Shown here: positions 6,503 to 7,961 of the stretch, one piece after another
Layout: each line of letters opens with the position of its first letter
How positions within the stretch are numbered: the stretch's first letter is position 1
Assembly (NCBI GenBank): GCA_900550745.1
Contig: URTO01000073.1
Span: 1-7,961 of the forward strand
Direction of reading: 5' to 3'
Source of the DNA: an uncultured Desulfovibrio sp.
GTDB lineage: Bacteria > Desulfobacterota > Desulfovibrionia > Desulfovibrionales > Desulfovibrionaceae
Length of the DNA: 7,961 nt
Notes under the pieces: generated by a model
Told to the model about the DNA's origin: nothing
Databases searched by the model: none
The model's input: only the letters and a program-made list of their open reading frames with translations
Program-made: the position numbers and the translations under genes

Positions 6503-6526
6503 CCCTCAGGGCACGGCTCCTGAGGG
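6503..6526 (+). promoter_or_regulatory. Hairpin covering the sfsA ribosome binding site
   Basis: CCCTCAGG (6503-6510) and CCTGAGGG (6519-6526) form a perfect 8-bp stem with an 8-nt loop. The right arm contains GAGGG (6522-6526), the only good ribosome binding site for the sfsA start at 6533, with 6 nt spacing. In the mRNA the site would be fully paired, so translation should depend on opening the stem. The same dyad could instead be a DNA operator. Confidence 0.55.
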
Positions 6527-6532
6527 AATGGG

Positions 6533-7270
6533 ATGGGGTGCATGTCCATATTGTTGCCATTTCCTTCCGGCTGTGTGGTCGGGCGTCTGGTGCGCCGTGA
6601 GAAGCGTTTTTTCGTGCATGTGTTGATCGACGGCAAGCCGGATGTGGCGCATACCAACAATACGGGGTCCATGATCGGGCTGTTGCGGCCCGGCGCGCCC
6701 GTGCTGTTGTCTCCCGCGCAGAATCCCGGCCGGAAGCTCAGGTGGACGTTGGAGCTGGTGTGGTGCGGCGATCCTGCGGCGTATCCGCGCGGCGGCTTCT
6801 GGGCCGGGGTGAACACGAGCACGCCCAACCGGATGCTTGAAGCGGCGTTCAGGGCTGGCAAGCTGCCGTGGGCGGAAGGATACACTTCATTCGCGCGGGA
6901 AAAGGTGCGGGGCGAGAGCCGGTTGGACGGTTTGCTTGAAGGGCCGGGGATGCCCCGGCTTTGGGTTGAGTGCAAGAACGTCACCATGTCGGAGGATGAC
7001 GTGGCGCTGTTCCCGGATGCCGTTTCCGAGCGGGGGCTCAAGCATTTGGGGACGCTGAAGGGCATTGTTGCCGCCGGGGAGCGGGCCGCCATGTTTTACT
7101 GCATACAGCGGCCCGATGCCTGTTGTTTCGGGCCTGCGGACATGATTGATCCGGCGTATGCCGCAGGGCTGCGGGATGCCGTGGCGCACGGCGTGGAGGT
7201 GTATCCGCATCCTGCCGTTTTGACGGTGGAGGGGATTGGGTTGGAAGCGGAGTATTTATCAATGGTTTAA
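6533..7270 (+). CDS. sfsA: SfsA family protein (sugar fermentation stimulation protein)
   Basis: This is a 245-aa member of the SfsA family, a widely conserved bacterial protein of unsettled function. The E. coli protein was named from a maltose-metabolism phenotype, and the family is proposed to have a DNA-binding N-terminal part and a PD-(D/E)XK nuclease-like core. Family hallmarks are all present: KRFFVHV near the N-terminus, HTNNTGSM, VNTSTPNRMLEAAF, SRLDGLLEG, LWVECKNVTM (acidic residue and E-x-K of the nuclease-like site), FPDAVSERGLKHL, and a C-terminal GVEVYPHP segment. The ATG at 6533 is chosen because GAGGG lies 6 nt upstream. An in-frame ATG at 6542 also fits the family N-terminus but has a poorer site. 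The gene is divergent from the aminotransferase and may be monocistronic, ending before the palindrome at 7357-7403. Confidence 0.94.
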   Translation: MGCMSILLPFPSGCVVGRLVRREKRFFVHVLIDGKPDVAHTNNTGSMIGLLRPGAPVLLSPAQNPGRKLRWTLELVWCGDPAAYPRGGFWAGVNTSTPNRMLEAAFRAGKLPWAEGYTSFAREKVRGESRLDGLLEGPGMPRLWVECKNVTMSEDDVALFPDAVSERGLKHLGTLKGIVAAGERAAMFYCIQRPDACCFGPADMIDPAYAAGLRDAVAHGVEVYPHPAVLTVEGIGLEAEYLSMV

Positions 7271-7356
7271 GGTTATTATGGAGTGTGTACGGGGATGGGG
7301 GCGGCTGCGCCGGCGGGCGTTTTCCCTGCCGCGCAGGGTGGCCGCCTCCCGCGGGG
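7271..7356. other. GC-rich spacer after sfsA
   Basis: No gene is supported. Open frames through here give arginine-, proline- and glycine-rich translations without recognisable domains. The stretch contains a small CCCTG-CCGCG-CAGGG dyad (7324-7338) and runs of G, and leads into the large palindrome that follows. Confidence 0.4.
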
Positions 7357-7403
7357 GCAAAGGGGGCCTGTTAGGGGCTCCGCCCCTCCGAGGCCCCCTT
7401 TGC
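7357..7403. repeat. Two-tier GC-rich palindrome, REP-like or bidirectional terminator
   Basis: GCAAAGGGGGCCT (7357-7369) is matched exactly by AGGCCCCCTTTGC (7391-7403). Inside it a second perfect stem, AGGGGC (7373-7378) and GCCCCT (7382-7387), closes on a 3-nt loop. The inner AGGGGCTCCGCCCCT motif resembles palindromes scattered between genes in many GC-rich proteobacteria (recollection, not a search). It lies 87 bp after sfsA and could terminate transcription or protect the 3' end of its mRNA. No T-run follows on the plus strand. Confidence 0.6.
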
Positions 7404-7511
7404 AATCCCCCCGGAACACCCCGTTTCTCCGCTGCCTCAAGTGGGTTGCCGGCCTGTCACGCAGCGGCCCTCTTCCTTTTGGGCCTTCCTTTGCCCGCAA
7501 TCCGTCGCCGG

Positions 7512-7577
7512 TGCGCTGCCGATGCTCCGGGAGCTAACCCGGTCTGCGACCGGGTGGATCTCCCTCCGCGCAGCGCA
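7512..7577. ncRNA. Three-tier nested hairpin, candidate structured RNA
   Basis: Three perfect stems are nested in order: TGCGCTG (7512-7518) with CAGCGCA (7571-7577), GGGAG (7529-7533) with CTCCC (7560-7564), and ACCCGGT (7537-7543) with ACCGGGT (7549-7555), closing on a CTGCG loop. Internal loops of 10/6 and 3/4 nt separate the stems. The nesting of 19 base pairs suggests a real folded RNA or a folded DNA site. It does not match a tRNA, 6S, SRP or integron attC pattern as far as I can tell. The strand is undetermined, and I see no clear promoter or T-tail. Confidence 0.35.
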
Positions 7578-7772
7578 AAGCCCCCGCCGTTTCTCCTCCG
7601 TATGGAAATATTGGAGGGGGAGGCAAAACCATAGGGAAGGCTCTCTCTAAAATACGGTTCTGGTCATGGGATGTGGTTGTATTATCTCCACAGTATGGTG
7701 AACATACAGGTTGTTATCCCGTTTTCCCGTCGATGGGCTTCATGGCTGGGGCATCTTATTGGTTATTCCTTT
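7578..7772. other. Gene-free stretch turning A/T-rich
   Basis: I see no gene here. From about 7660 the sequence is visibly richer in A and T than the preceding GC-rich spacer. Small dyads are present (for example GTATG-GTGAA-CATAC at 7693-7706), none strong enough to name. The change in base composition leads into the repeat copy at 7773 and suggests the A/T-rich part has a different history from the neighbouring genes. Confidence 0.35.
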
Positions 7773-7961
7773 GGAATTTAAAAAAATGGCTGTGTCCTAG
7801 AAAATGGTTGATGTTTTTTTCTTGAAGTTCCAAAGGGTTAACCGAGAAAATGCCCTGGCCCTGTATTCCGTCAAGAGGAAAATCGGAGAAAAAGGCTGTA
7901 TTTTCACCGTACTATGAAATAAAACAGCCATATACTATGACAGAGCCATTTTTAAAATTCC
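7773..7961. repeat. MITE-like intergenic element (copy C) with long terminal inverted repeats
   Basis: This copy shows the element most clearly. Its left end reads GGAATTT, an A-run, then TGGCTGTGTCCTAG and TGGTTGATG (7773-7815). The complement of its right end, read from 7961, is GGAATTTT, an A-run, then TGGCTCTGTCATAG and TGGCTGTTT. That is an imperfect terminal inverted repeat of about 40 bp. The interior carries CTTGAAGTTCCAAAGG (7821-7836) and GGAGAAAAAGGCTGT then TTTTCACC (7885-7908), both exact in unit A at 3425-3440 and 3489-3512 apart from one base between the last two blocks. The unit from CTTGAAG to the end of CAGAGCC is 127 bp, as in A and B. The element reaches the window edge and may continue. 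Confidence 0.7.

Noticed and set aside
7512..7577. The nested hairpin as a tRNA or integron attC site
   Set aside because: It has no cloverleaf arms, anticodon loop or TTC-type T-loop. The RYYYAAC and GTTRRRY core sites expected of attC are not in the right places.
7236..7650. Plus-strand frames of 69 to 132 codons after sfsA
   Set aside because: They start inside sfsA or in a GC-rich palindrome. Their translations are Pro/Arg/Gly-rich low complexity and they cross the nested hairpins.

Overview
The window looks like chromosomal DNA of a GC-rich deltaproteobacterium, most likely a Desulfovibrionaceae member (Desulfovibrio/Bilophila-like). This rests on recollection of protein style: a sigma-54 two-component pair, a short bacterial-type phosphoglucose isomerase and a type-Ib aspartate aminotransferase. 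It is inference, since no search was possible. Five intact protein genes are supported. No rRNA, tRNA, CRISPR array, transposase or phage gene is visible.

Layout. Positions 66-3053 (minus strand) hold a two-gene operon: a membrane sensor histidine kinase followed after 18 bp by an NtrC-family sigma-54 activator, closed by a very long hairpin at the left edge (6-60). Positions 3054-3765 have no convincing gene; they hold the operon's upstream region, an inverted repeat, and a tandem pair of diverged repeat units. Positions 3766-6357 (minus) hold aspartate aminotransferase and then glucose-6-phosphate isomerase, separated by 72 bp that contain two back-to-back hairpins. A 175-bp divergent intergenic region with several dyads separates these from sfsA (6533-7270, plus strand). 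Positions 7271-7961 have no convincing gene; they hold a GC-rich palindrome, a three-tier nested hairpin, and a third copy of the repeat.

The genes are ordinary housekeeping and regulatory functions: PLP-dependent amino-acid/oxaloacetate metabolism, sugar-phosphate isomerisation, a conserved SfsA protein, and a signalling pair whose target genes are not evident here. No new protein system is visible.

The most interesting content is noncoding. A family of about 160-bp elements, copied at 3373-3699 (two units in tandem) and 7773-7961, has imperfect terminal inverted repeats and resembles a MITE or a long intergenic palindrome. The copies lie in the same orientation on either side of the pgi-aminotransferase-sfsA block. 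A 66-nt three-tier hairpin (7512-7577) and a hairpin that buries the sfsA ribosome binding site (6503-6526) also deserve a look.
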